Source: Flagellimonas taeanensis
GTDB taxonomy: Bacteria; Bacteroidota; Bacteroidia; Flavobacteriales; Flavobacteriaceae
Reading direction: 5' to 3'
Length of the DNA stretch: 64,000 bases
NCBI RefSeq assembly: GCF_003584105.1
Contig: NZ_QXFO01000025.1
Coordinates: 1 to 64,000, forward strand
Below the pieces are notes generated by a model. It saw only the letters and a list, made by a program, of their open reading frames with translations, did not search any database and had not been told where the DNA came from. A program made the translations under genes and the position numbers. How positions within the stretch are numbered: position 1 is the stretch's first letter; every line of letters begins with the position of its first letter. Below are positions 56,669-64,000 of this stretch, piece after piece.

Positions 56669-57382
56669 ATGGAAACAGAAAAAAAGAAGATACTATTGGT
56701 GGAGGACGATCCGAATTTTGGAATTGTCCTAAAGGATTATTTGAACATGAACGACTTTGATGTGGTTCTGGCCAAGAACGGGATGGAAGGTTTTGAAAAG
56801 TTCAAAAAGGACAATTATGACGTCTGTATCTTGGACGTGATGATGCCTTACAAGGATGGCTTTACCCTGGCAAGGGAAATCCGTGAGAAGAACGAGAACG
56901 TTCCCATCATTTTCCTCACCGCCAAGACCATGAAAGAAGATGTGCTGAAAGGTTATAAGGCAGGTGCCGACGATTATTTGAACAAGCCCTTTGATTCCGA
57001 AGTGTTGTTGATGAAACTCAAAGCGATACTTCAAAGAAAAGCATCCAGCACCTTGGCAGATAGTAAGCAATTTGAGTTCCAGATTGGGAATTTCCACCTG
57101 AACTCAAAACTACGCTTCCTGAAATACAAAGAAGAGGAGCCCATCAAATTATCGCCTAAGGAAAACGAGCTTTTGCGTTTGTTGGCGCTCCATGAAAACG
57201 ACCTGATGCCCCGTGAATTGGCACTGACCAAAATCTGGAGGGACGACAACTACTTCACCTCGAGGAGCATGGACGTTTACATTGCCAAGTTGAGAAAATA
57301 TCTCAAACGTGACGACATGGTCGAGATCTTGAACATCCACGGGGAAGGTTTCCGTTTGGTGGTCAAGGCCGAAAACCAGTAA
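56669..57382 (+). CDS. OmpR/PhoB-family response regulator
   Basis: 237 residues. The receiver domain (1-125) has Asp13/Asp14, phospho-acceptor Asp56 (VCILDVMMPYKDG) and the conserved FLTAKT and NKPFD segments. The winged-helix C-terminal domain (about 140-234) carries KLSPKENELLRLLALHENDLMPRELALTKIW and SMDVYIAKLRKYL. It forms a pair with the preceding kinase and resembles RprY. Targets unknown. Confidence 0.94.
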   Translation: METEKKKILLVEDDPNFGIVLKDYLNMNDFDVVLAKNGMEGFEKFKKDNYDVCILDVMMPYKDGFTLAREIREKNENVPIIFLTAKTMKEDVLKGYKAGADDYLNKPFDSEVLLMKLKAILQRKASSTLADSKQFEFQIGNFHLNSKLRFLKYKEEEPIKLSPKENELLRLLALHENDLMPRELALTKIWRDDNYFTSRSMDVYIAKLRKYLKRDDMVEILNIHGEGFRLVVKAENQ

Positions 57383-57405
57383 GAAATGGATCAAAGAATA
57401 CAAAG

Positions 57406-57430
57406 CCACCCTTAAAGGGTGGTTTTTTTT
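57406..57430 (+). terminator. Terminator of the two-component operon
   Basis: Stem CCACCC (57406-57411)/GGGTGG (57417-57422), 5-nt loop, then eight T residues. Confidence 0.85.
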
Positions 57431-57454
57431 ATTGGGAGAGGTGGGCAGATATCC

Positions 57455-57952
57455 CTATTGTTTGAGTTCTTTGACGATTTCCCCAACAATTTTGGAGGGT
57501 TCGTCCTCAACAGAATAGGTAAGTGCCTTCAAGGGAGGTTCCAAGGTGTCAAACTGTGATTGCAAGAGTTCCAAGGGCATGAAATGGCCTTTTCTGTTTT
57601 CCAACCTGGATTTGATGAGATCAAAAGAGCCATTTAAGTAAATGAACCGGATATTGCTCCCCAAGCCGGCCCTCAAAAGACCTCTGTAATTTTTCTTTAG
57701 GGCCGAACAGGCAATCACGGCACCCGATTTTTTGTGCTCCAGGGCCAATTGGTTCAACCGGATGAGCCAACCTTTACGATCATTATCATCCAAAGGAGAG
57801 CCTGTCTTCATTTTTTTGATATTTTCTTCGGGATGGTAGTCGTCCCCGTCAAAAAAAGGATATCCCATTTTTTCGGAAAGCAATTTCCCAACAGTCGTTT
57901 TTCCGGTACCGCTTACCCCCATAACGACCAATACCTTATTGTTTTTAAGCAT
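57455..57952 (-). CDS. gntK: Gluconokinase
   Basis: 165 residues, normal for the GntK/IdnK family. P-loop MGVSGTGKTTVG, then FFDGDDYHPEENIKKMKTGSPLDDNDRKGWL and ACSALKKNYRGLLRAG. It phosphorylates gluconate to 6-phosphogluconate. It overlaps miaA by 8 bp and is the last gene of the long minus-strand operon. A GntP permease occurs at 16290-17609 in this window but not in this operon. Confidence 0.92.
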   Translation of the reverse strand: MLKNNKVLVVMGVSGTGKTTVGKLLSEKMGYPFFDGDDYHPEENIKKMKTGSPLDDNDRKGWLIRLNQLALEHKKSGAVIACSALKKNYRGLLRAGLGSNIRFIYLNGSFDLIKSRLENRKGHFMPLELLQSQFDTLEPPLKALTYSVEDEPSKIVGEIVKELKQ

Positions 57953-58868
57953 GGGTCATGGTTTTGAGTCGGTTGGTTATTTGTTCAAGCATTTTCTTGG
58001 GTTCAGTGTCGTGTTCCACCCAGAATATGTCCTCATTTTTTCGGAGCCAGGTCAACTGTCTTTTGGCAAAGCGTCTAGTGTTTTTCTTGATTTCCGAAAC
58101 AGCGAATTCCAGGGAACAATGCCCGTCAATATATTCAAAAAGTTCTTTGTAGCCAACTGTTTGCAGTGCATTCAATGCTTTGTGGGCATGTAGCCTGTTG
58201 GCCTCTTCGAGCAAGCCGGACTCCATCATCAGATCGACCCGTGCATTGATCCGTTCATAAACGACACTTCTTGGAGCTTCTAGACCGATATAAAGCGTTT
58301 TGAATGGTCTCTCGGGTCTATCGTGGCCCAAGAATGAGGAATAGGGCTTATTGGCGGCTATACAGACCTCTAGCGCCCTGATCAGTCGGTGGGGGTTGTC
58401 CAGGTCCACCACCTTGTAATACTCGGCGTCCCGATGCTTTAATTCGTTCTGGAGGGATTCCAGACCTTCCTGATGCAGTCTTTGGTCCAAGGAAGCACGG
58501 ATCTTGGGATCCACTTCCGGAAATTCGTCCAAACCGTTTACCACGGCATCCATATAGAGCCCACTACCGCCGACCATGACCACAATGTCATGTCTTTGGA
58601 ACAGGGTCTCCAATAATTCCATGGCCTCGCGTTCAAAATCGCCCACGGAGTATGGTTCAAAAATACTCTTGTGTTGGATAAAATGATGGTTCGCTTCGTT
58701 GAGTTCCATTGGTGATGGCACAGCTGTGCCTATTTCCATCTCCCTAAAGAATTGACGGGAATCGGCAGAAACTATTTCCGTTTCAAAATGTTTGGCCAAG
58801 AGTATGCCAAGTGAGGTTTTTCCAATGGCTGTAGGCCCGACCACTGCTAACAGGATTTTTTGGTTCAT
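57945..58868 (-). CDS. miaA: tRNA dimethylallyltransferase
   Basis: 307 residues from the ATG at 58868 (MNQKILLAVVGPTAIGKTSLGI); a five-residue longer start exists. It transfers a dimethylallyl group to A37 of tRNAs reading U-starting codons. Motifs: P-loop GPTAIGKTS, SADSRQFFREMEIGTAVPS, GGSGLYMDAVVNGLDEFP and DNPHRLIRALEV. It starts within the stop of the channel gene (ATGA) and overlaps gntK by 8 bp. Confidence 0.95.
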   Translation of the reverse strand: MNQKILLAVVGPTAIGKTSLGILLAKHFETEIVSADSRQFFREMEIGTAVPSPMELNEANHHFIQHKSIFEPYSVGDFEREAMELLETLFQRHDIVVMVGGSGLYMDAVVNGLDEFPEVDPKIRASLDQRLHQEGLESLQNELKHRDAEYYKVVDLDNPHRLIRALEVCIAANKPYSSFLGHDRPERPFKTLYIGLEAPRSVVYERINARVDLMMESGLLEEANRLHAHKALNALQTVGYKELFEYIDGHCSLEFAVSEIKKNTRRFAKRQLTWLRKNEDIFWVEHDTEPKKMLEQITNRLKTMTHA

Positions 58869-59707
58869 AATAGATGTCCGCAATTATAACAATGGGTGGC
58901 ATCATCCCTATGGCCTTCAGCTGAGCAATTGGGGCAGGCCTGCGTATTCACATGGACCATGTTGGAACCTTCTTTTCCTTTCTCACCGTTCCTGGAAAAT
59001 TCGGCGGTGACAATCCCTGTGGGAACCGCAATGATCCCATACCCCAAGATCATGATCACTGTGGCCAGGAACTGCCCTAAAGGGGTTTGGGGAGCAATAT
59101 CGCCATAACCCACCGTGGTGAGGGTAACAATGGTCCAGTAAATGCTTCGGGGAATGCTGGTAAATCCAGCCTCATCGCCCTCAACAAGATACATTAAGGT
59201 GCCTAAAATGACGGAAAGGATCAAAACCACATAAATGAACACGGCAATTTTGGTCCGACTTGCCTTGAGGGCAGATTGCAATTGGGATGCCTCGCCAATA
59301 AACTTTACCAATTTCAATATCCGAAAGACCCGCAACAGCCTAAAGGCACGTACCGCCAGAAGCACTTGCGAACCGGCCAAAATATAGGATAGGTACAGCG
59401 GAATGGTGGAAAGAAAGTCTATGATGCCATAAAAACTGAAGACGTACTTCCATGGTTTCTTGATGCTGATGAGACGGGCAATGTATTCCAGGGAGAAAAA
59501 TATCGTGATGCACCACTCCAGGGTCAGTAGCAATCTGTGGTGGTTTTGGTCTACCTCCTCGATGCTTTCCAACATAACCAGGATCACACTGAGAATGATC
59601 AAAAAGAACAGTATGATGTCAAACAGTTTTCCCGCAGGGGTATCCGCTTCATAGATGATTTCGTGAAGTTTGCTCTTCCATCCGCTATGTGGTCTGTATG
59701 CTTTCAA
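58865..59707 (-). CDS. Voltage-gated-type potassium channel with C-terminal zinc ribbon
   Basis: 280 residues. The start is TTG at 59707, overlapping the stop of the exonuclease gene (TTGA). Six transmembrane helices are present; the S4-like helix is arginine-rich (LLAVRAFRLLRVFRILKLVKF), and the pore loop has the K-selectivity signature TLTTVGYGDIAPQTP. The last 25 residues hold a zinc-ribbon-like CPNC-X14-CYNC motif, unusual for small bacterial channels. Located in the operon between the exonuclease and miaA genes. Confidence 0.87.
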   Translation of the reverse strand: MKAYRPHSGWKSKLHEIIYEADTPAGKLFDIILFFLIILSVILVMLESIEEVDQNHHRLLLTLEWCITIFFSLEYIARLISIKKPWKYVFSFYGIIDFLSTIPLYLSYILAGSQVLLAVRAFRLLRVFRILKLVKFIGEASQLQSALKASRTKIAVFIYVVLILSVILGTLMYLVEGDEAGFTSIPRSIYWTIVTLTTVGYGDIAPQTPLGQFLATVIMILGYGIIAVPTGIVTAEFSRNGEKGKEGSNMVHVNTQACPNCSAEGHRDDATHCYNCGHLL

Positions 59708-61038
59708 GGTTTAGGGTTCAACACAATGGTTTTTGGAGCATTGTTCTTTCTCAAAAAGGATTGGATGATGAAGGTGACGTTCTCATCACCGGACATCGGT
59801 GTCATAATCGATTCCAAGATAGGAATATTATTGATCTGATAATTGAGTTCCACATGCCCATAACCTTGAACCACACCTGATTTGATCAAAATAAAACTAC
59901 GTTCACCGGTTTCGCGTCCCCGGTCCAAAATGACCATATCCTTGGCATAGGTACTGTATTTTTCCATGACGGATAGGGTCTTGGCGTTGCATTCTTCCAC
60001 CGTATCCTTGTCATGTGCCCCCTGATTTTTATCCCCTTCGATGGAGCAGGGGCAAAGCTCAAATTCCGAGCGAACCTTCTCCAGGAAGCTTTTGGCCGAA
60101 ACCAATCCATTGAACCCCATTTTATCGATCCTCAAGGATTTACTCTTCTCAATTTTCAGGGTAATGTATCCTGAATCGTTCTGCTCAGGTCCGATAATGT
60201 GCGAGAAAAGCTTTTTCCTGGGATTGTTGTTGTATTTGGGCTTGTTCTTGAACGTTTCGAGATATTCTTTCAAAACGGCCAACAATTCACTGCCCGTGGT
60301 CTCATAAGCTACTTTCTTAGTGTCTTTTTGCAGTTTTCTGGCCAGACTCCCCACATTGGTAAAGTGTTGGTTGACCCTTTTTTTGATATTCTTTGTCTTC
60401 CCGATAAAAATGAGATCTCCATCCTTGTCATACATGTAATACACCCCGGTTTCTGACGGGAGGTTCAGGACAATGTCCAACTGGTTGGGCGAGAGTTCCC
60501 CGTGGGTCTCTTCGCGCATGACCTCTGTGATGATCTTTTTGTCCGTATCCTTGCTGAGGAGCAACTTGAACAGTTTTAAAGTGGCCAGCGCATCTCCATT
60601 GGCCCGGTGACGGTCGCTAGTGGCGATTCCGAGCGAACGGGCCAGTTTGCCCAAACTGTGCGATTCGGCTTCCGGGATCAATTGTTTGGAAAGGTCCACG
60701 GTACAGAGCGTCTTTCGTTGGTAATCATACCCAAGACGTCGATACTCGGTCCGGAGGATCCTGTAGTCGAATTGGGCATTGTGCGCCACAATGACGGCCC
60801 CTTCGGTAATTTCCACGATCCGTTTGGCCACCTCATGGAATTTGGGAGCAGAACGGAGCATAGCATTGTTGATACCGGTCAACTTGGAGACAAAGGGCTG
60901 GATTTCCCTTTCTGGATTGATCAGGCAAATGAACTGGTCCACTATTTGATGCCCATCAAAACGATATATGGCAATTTCCATGATGCCCTCTTCATTGTAT
61001 TTTCCTCCCGTGCTTTCAATATCGAGTATGGCGTACAT
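59704..61038 (-). CDS. DEDDh exonuclease fused to a GIY-YIG nuclease domain
   Basis: 444 residues. The N-terminal epsilon-like exonuclease (about 1-165) retains the DEDDh set: Asp6/Glu8 in LDIESTGG, Asp in HNAQFDYRIL, and His/Asp in RHRANGDALATL. A UvrC-like GIY-YIG domain (about 195-275) follows, GVYYMYDKDGDLIFIGKTKNIKKRVNQHF. The rest (about 280-444) is uncharacterised, with Cys-containing ELCPCS. It looks like a DNA repair nuclease; the polymerase proofreading role is not implied. Confidence 0.88.
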   Translation of the reverse strand: MYAILDIESTGGKYNEEGIMEIAIYRFDGHQIVDQFICLINPEREIQPFVSKLTGINNAMLRSAPKFHEVAKRIVEITEGAVIVAHNAQFDYRILRTEYRRLGYDYQRKTLCTVDLSKQLIPEAESHSLGKLARSLGIATSDRHRANGDALATLKLFKLLLSKDTDKKIITEVMREETHGELSPNQLDIVLNLPSETGVYYMYDKDGDLIFIGKTKNIKKRVNQHFTNVGSLARKLQKDTKKVAYETTGSELLAVLKEYLETFKNKPKYNNNPRKKLFSHIIGPEQNDSGYITLKIEKSKSLRIDKMGFNGLVSAKSFLEKVRSEFELCPCSIEGDKNQGAHDKDTVEECNAKTLSVMEKYSTYAKDMVILDRGRETGERSFILIKSGVVQGYGHVELNYQINNIPILESIMTPMSGDENVTFIIQSFLRKNNAPKTIVLNPKP

Positions 61039-61053
61039 GAAAATCCTTGAATT

Positions 61054-61713
61054 TTATGAATAGTTTCTTGACCCAAATATACTACTTCCAATGCGCACCA
61101 TCGTGCTGCCCTCTTCAATGGCGATGGTATAGTCACCACTCATGCCCATGGAAAGGATGGAAATACCGGGCAGTTTTTTTCGTAATCCATCAAAGGTGGA
61201 TTTCAGTTGTGCAAATTCCTTTCGGATCTGGGCCTCATCCGAAGTAAAGGTGGCCATGCCCATCAACCCTACGATTTCCACATTTTTCATGGACTTGAAG
61301 TCATCGGAATGCAGCAGTTCTTCCAATTCCGAAGCATCCAACCCAAATTTGGTATCCTCTTCGGCAATGTGCATTTGGAGCAAACAGGAAATCGTACGAT
61401 CGTGTTTTTCGGCCTGTTTGTCAATTTCCTTCAGCAATTTCAGGCTATCCACCCCGTGGATCAGCGACACAAACTCGGCCATATACTTGACCTTGTTTCG
61501 CTGTAGGTGGCCGATCATGTGCCATTCAATGTCCTTGGGCAGTTCTTCCCATTTTTGGACCATCTCCTGCACCTTGTTTTCCCCAAATACCCGCTGCCCA
61601 GCTTCATAGGCTTCCAAAATATCCCCGTTGGGCTTGGTCTTGGAAACAGCGACCAAGGTGACCCCCTCGGGCAATTCGGATTTGATGTTAAGGAGATTAT
61701 CTTTTATCGACAT
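61054..61713 (-). CDS. YggS/PLPBP family pyridoxal-phosphate protein
   Basis: 219 residues. The PLP-Lys lies in TLVAVSKTKPN, and typical motifs are GENKVQEMVQKWEELP, EWHMIGHLQRNKVKYM, and LSMGMSGDYTIAIEEGSTMVRIGSSIFG. The family controls free PLP levels and has no known enzymatic turnover. It lies 3 bp after the DUF1015 gene and 15 bp before the exonuclease gene on the same strand. Confidence 0.94.
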   Translation of the reverse strand: MSIKDNLLNIKSELPEGVTLVAVSKTKPNGDILEAYEAGQRVFGENKVQEMVQKWEELPKDIEWHMIGHLQRNKVKYMAEFVSLIHGVDSLKLLKEIDKQAEKHDRTISCLLQMHIAEEDTKFGLDASELEELLHSDDFKSMKNVEIVGLMGMATFTSDEAQIRKEFAQLKSTFDGLRKKLPGISILSMGMSGDYTIAIEEGSTMVRIGSSIFGSRNYS

Positions 61714-61716
61714 AGT

Positions 61717-62952
61717 TTACAGTTCATAAATGGCAAGCCCACTGCGGAGCTTTGGTTCAATATACGTGCTTTTTGGGGGCATTACCAAACCGGCATCTGC
61801 AATCGCCTTGATTTCTTCAATGGTCGTAGGTACTAGACTGAACCCTACGGCAAAATTGCCCTTGTCCACACCTTCCTTCATCCGGATGAGGTTGTCTTTT
61901 CCGCATCCATACGAGATCCGCTCATCGTTGCGGAGGTCACTGATGCCCAAAACAGGCTCCAAAATGGTCTTGAAAAGGATTTGGGTGTCTAATTGGCTCA
62001 GCGCATCCGAAAAGGGGTATTGGGTCTTCCGAAGATGCAGGGAATAGAAGGTTCCTGCCAAATACATGCTGAATTCATGCTTTTGCTTTGGCCTGCACAG
62101 CCCATCATCCCGTTTCTCGATTCGGAAATGTTTATCCAGTTGGATCAGGAACTCCTCCTTGGCATAGCCGTTCAGGTCTTTGACCATGCGGTTGAACTCA
62201 TAGATCCTGATCTGGGATTCGGGAATAAGGTAGGCCATGAAATAGTTGTAAGGCTCCATTCCCGTGTGGGATTCGTTCTCGGTTTCCCTTAGTTCCGCCA
62301 AAAGGTTGGAAGAGGCACTGCGATGGTGTCCGTCGGCAATGTAAAGGGAGTCCATCTGTTCGAAGGCTCTTTCCAATTTTTCAATGCCCTCTGGATAGGA
62401 AATCCGCCAAAGTTTATGGTTCACGCGATCTGTGGTGGTGAAATCGTACTCGGGTTCCCGCTGTATTTTTCGTTGAAAAATCGCATTGATCAGCTCATTG
62501 TCGGGATAGGTCATCAACACGGGCTCCGCATTGAACCCGACAGTGTGAAGGTAATCTGCAAAAAGTGCCTCACGCTGTTGGATGGTATCCTCGTGTTTTT
62601 TGATGGTGCCATTGCGGTAATCGGCAACACTGCAGGCGCAGAAAAACCCCAGGCTCTTGAAATCCCCTTTTTCAATTTGATACAGATAAAAGCCCGCTTC
62701 CCCATCTTTTTGAAAGATATGCTCCTCCAAAAACTCCAAATAACGGTTACGGACCAAATGAAAGCGCTCCTTTCCCGTGATGTTCTTTTCAAACTTGAAC
62801 CCGGGATTGATGATGTGCAGGAATGAAAAGGGATTGTGCTGTAGCACCGCATGCAGTTCCTCAGGGCCATATTCCTCGTAGGAACGCGAGGCCACAAAAA
62901 ATGCTTTATCCTTGGTGGGTCGGATGGCCTTGAACGGTCTTATGGTCGCCAT
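61717..62952 (-). CDS. DUF1015 family protein
   Basis: 411 residues. Conserved features are the N-terminal FKAIRPTKDKAFFVASRSYEEYGPEEL, the middle segment ADGHHRSASSNLLA, and the C-terminal SLVPTTIEEIKAIADAGLVMPPKSTYIEPKLRSGLAIYEL. The family is predicted to be a kinase- or HTH-like metabolic protein, but its activity is not established here. It lies 5 bp after the dehydrogenase gene. Confidence 0.88.
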   Translation of the reverse strand: MATIRPFKAIRPTKDKAFFVASRSYEEYGPEELHAVLQHNPFSFLHIINPGFKFEKNITGKERFHLVRNRYLEFLEEHIFQKDGEAGFYLYQIEKGDFKSLGFFCACSVADYRNGTIKKHEDTIQQREALFADYLHTVGFNAEPVLMTYPDNELINAIFQRKIQREPEYDFTTTDRVNHKLWRISYPEGIEKLERAFEQMDSLYIADGHHRSASSNLLAELRETENESHTGMEPYNYFMAYLIPESQIRIYEFNRMVKDLNGYAKEEFLIQLDKHFRIEKRDDGLCRPKQKHEFSMYLAGTFYSLHLRKTQYPFSDALSQLDTQILFKTILEPVLGISDLRNDERISYGCGKDNLIRMKEGVDKGNFAVGFSLVPTTIEEIKAIADAGLVMPPKSTYIEPKLRSGLAIYEL

Positions 62953-62957
62953 GTAGT

Positions 62958-63845
62958 CTATTTGAATTGGGACGATACCTTTTCCGCTTTTTTGGATTCG
63001 GAATAATCGTAAAATCCTTCCCCGGATTTTACCCCAAGTTTTCCTGCCATGACCATGTTTGCCAATAAGGGGCAGGGGGCATATTTTGGGTTTTTGAAAC
63101 CTTCATACATCACATTCAAAATGGAAAGGCATACATCCAACCCAATAAAGTCCGCCAATTGTAACGGCCCCATCGGGTGGGCCATGCCCAATTTCATCAC
63201 GGTGTCGATTTCTTCAACCCCGGCAACGCCGTTATATAGCGTCTCAATGGACTCGTTGATCATCGGCATCAAGATGCGGTTGGCCACAAATCCTGGATAA
63301 TCGTTGACCTCGGTGGGTGTCTTTCCCAACTTTTTGGACAGCTCCATGATGGTCTGGGTCACCTCGTCCGAAGTGCTGTACCCGCGTATGATTTCCACCA
63401 GTTTCATAATGGGCACGGGGTTCATGAAGTGCATGCCAATGACCTTTTCGGGTCGCTTGGTGACCGCGGCTATTTGGGTTATGGAAATGGAGGACGTATT
63501 CGTGGCCAAAATGGTCCCTGCTTTGCAGGTTTGGTCCAAATCCTTGAAAATCTTCAGTTTGATGTCGAGGTTTTCCGTAGCGGCCTCGATGACCAATTGT
63601 ACCTCGGAAACACCTTCTTCCAAAGCAGTGAAAGTGGTGATGTTGGAAAGGGTCTCCTCTTTTTTGGCCTCATCAATGGCCTCTTTGGCCAGCATACGAT
63701 CCAAATTTTTGGAAATGGTGGACAATCCTCTGTCCAATGATGCTTGCGAAATATCGATCAGGTTAACTTTAAATCCGTTTTGTGCAAAAACGTGGGCGAT
63801 TCCATTGCCCATGGTCCCTGCACCGATCACTGCTATTTTTTCCAT
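62958..63845 (-). CDS. 3-hydroxyacyl-CoA (3-hydroxybutyryl-CoA) dehydrogenase
   Basis: 295 residues. The NAD-binding fold begins IAVIGAGTMGNGIAHVFAQNGFKVNLIDI, the catalytic His lies in VIGMHFMNPVPIMKLVEIIRG, and the C-terminal domain has GFVANRILMPMINES and HPMGPLQLADFIGLDVCL. It oxidises 3-hydroxyacyl-CoA to 3-ketoacyl-CoA, as in beta-oxidation or butyrate metabolism. First gene seen of the minus-strand operon that runs to gntK. Confidence 0.93.
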   Translation of the reverse strand: MEKIAVIGAGTMGNGIAHVFAQNGFKVNLIDISQASLDRGLSTISKNLDRMLAKEAIDEAKKEETLSNITTFTALEEGVSEVQLVIEAATENLDIKLKIFKDLDQTCKAGTILATNTSSISITQIAAVTKRPEKVIGMHFMNPVPIMKLVEIIRGYSTSDEVTQTIMELSKKLGKTPTEVNDYPGFVANRILMPMINESIETLYNGVAGVEEIDTVMKLGMAHPMGPLQLADFIGLDVCLSILNVMYEGFKNPKYAPCPLLANMVMAGKLGVKSGEGFYDYSESKKAEKVSSQFK

Positions 63846-63892
63846 TGTTGTTGTAGTTATCGCGTTGTCAGTTTAGTCATCTAGAACCGTCA

Positions 63893-63912
63893 CCCTGAGC
63901 GCAGTCGAAGGG
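63893..63912 (+). repeat. Dispersed hairpin repeat (GAGCGCAGTCGA loop)
   Basis: CCCT (63893-63896)/AGGG (63909-63912) around GAGCGCAGTCGA, preceded by GTCA. Third copy of the constant-loop family. Confidence 0.75.
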
Positions 63913-63936
63913 GTAGTTGAAGGACGGGACAACAAC

Positions 63937-64000
63937 TTATTGTTTTTTGAACGATTCGATGATCTGTAGGGCCACTTTCAGGGCCTTAGTGCCTTGTTCC
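63937..64000 (-). CDS. C-terminal end of an unidentified protein (partial)
   Basis: Only the last 20 codons and the stop are in the window (EQGTKALKVALQIIESFKKQ). A short helix of this type with ALxVALxIIES is common at the end of Gfo/Idh/MocA oxidoreductases, so that is a guess and not a call. It lies 91 bp upstream of the dehydrogenase gene with a hairpin repeat in between. Confidence 0.55.
   Translation of the reverse strand, partial: EQGTKALKVALQIIESFKKQ

Overview
The window is chromosomal DNA from a member of the Bacteroidota, most likely a marine Flavobacteriaceae (a Muricauda/Maribacter-like genus is possible, but I cannot fix it). The evidence is consistent. Many genes are preceded by the Bacteroidetes -7 promoter box TAnnTTTG, a few with a TTG about 19 bp upstream, and Shine-Dalgarno sequences are largely absent. 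The gene content is also typical: a TonB-dependent receptor paired with a DUF4249 lipoprotein, a PorD-like DUF4835 protein, the block bamD-omega-coaBC-porD-recN, a 482-residue GAPDH, a monomeric NADP isocitrate dehydrogenase, and the small families DUF4294, DUF6495, DUF6095 and DUF6913. No rRNA, tRNA, CRISPR array, phage or transposase gene was seen. This is mostly a core-genome region.

Layout. 1-4.3 kb: two tandemly duplicated surface lipoproteins built from cadherin-like and BspA-like repeats, with duplicated flanks and terminators. 4.5-9.2 kb: nadC, a BrkB-type membrane protein, a DUF2147 protein and priA in one operon, convergent with an orphan LytTR response regulator. 10-13.4 kb: rpsF-rpsR-rplI, a DUF6495 protein and hisS. 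13.4-21 kb: a NUDIX hydrolase, M42 peptidase, DUF4294, DUF6095, a GntP permease, and the DUF4249/TonB receptor pair. 21-29 kb: icd, a gene-free 0.6 kb gap with a candidate small RNA, rplS, a small membrane protein, trmD, a coiled-coil membrane protein, gap and an HtrA protease. 29-33 kb: dapF, a GNAT enzyme, mltG, a lysozyme-like protein, an RsmI-type methyltransferase and a low-molecular-weight phosphatase. 33.6-39 kb: dnaA, a thioesterase and a four-gene ribD operon. 39-43 kb: GNAT, prmC, ligA and a small conserved protein. 43-45 kb: a 5'-nucleotidase split into two lipoprotein/Tat-type genes. 45-55 kb: dapA, bamD-rpoZ-coaBC-porD-recN, fabI, a glycosyltransferase, a YbbR protein and coaE. 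55-57.4 kb: a histidine kinase/OmpR regulator pair. 57.4-63.9 kb: a tight minus-strand operon of seven genes (hydroxyacyl-CoA dehydrogenase, DUF1015, YggS, exonuclease/GIY-YIG fusion, potassium channel, miaA, gluconokinase).

How the genes fit together. Cell-envelope construction is the strongest theme: dapA and dapF make diaminopimelate, MltG and the lysozyme-like protein act on peptidoglycan, BamD and PorD serve outer-membrane assembly and type IX secretion, and FabI supplies fatty acids. Translation and replication housekeeping make up most of the rest.

The most unusual signals are non-coding or architectural. They are the duplicated repeat lipoproteins whose two repeat types have changed number in opposite directions; a family of small hairpins with a constant loop (GAGCGSAGTCGA) and compensated stems, one copy lying inside the prmC reading frame; a promoter-to-terminator unit without an ORF at 23.34-23.76 kb; and a 5'-nucleotidase encoded as two overlapping genes in the reverse of the usual domain order.
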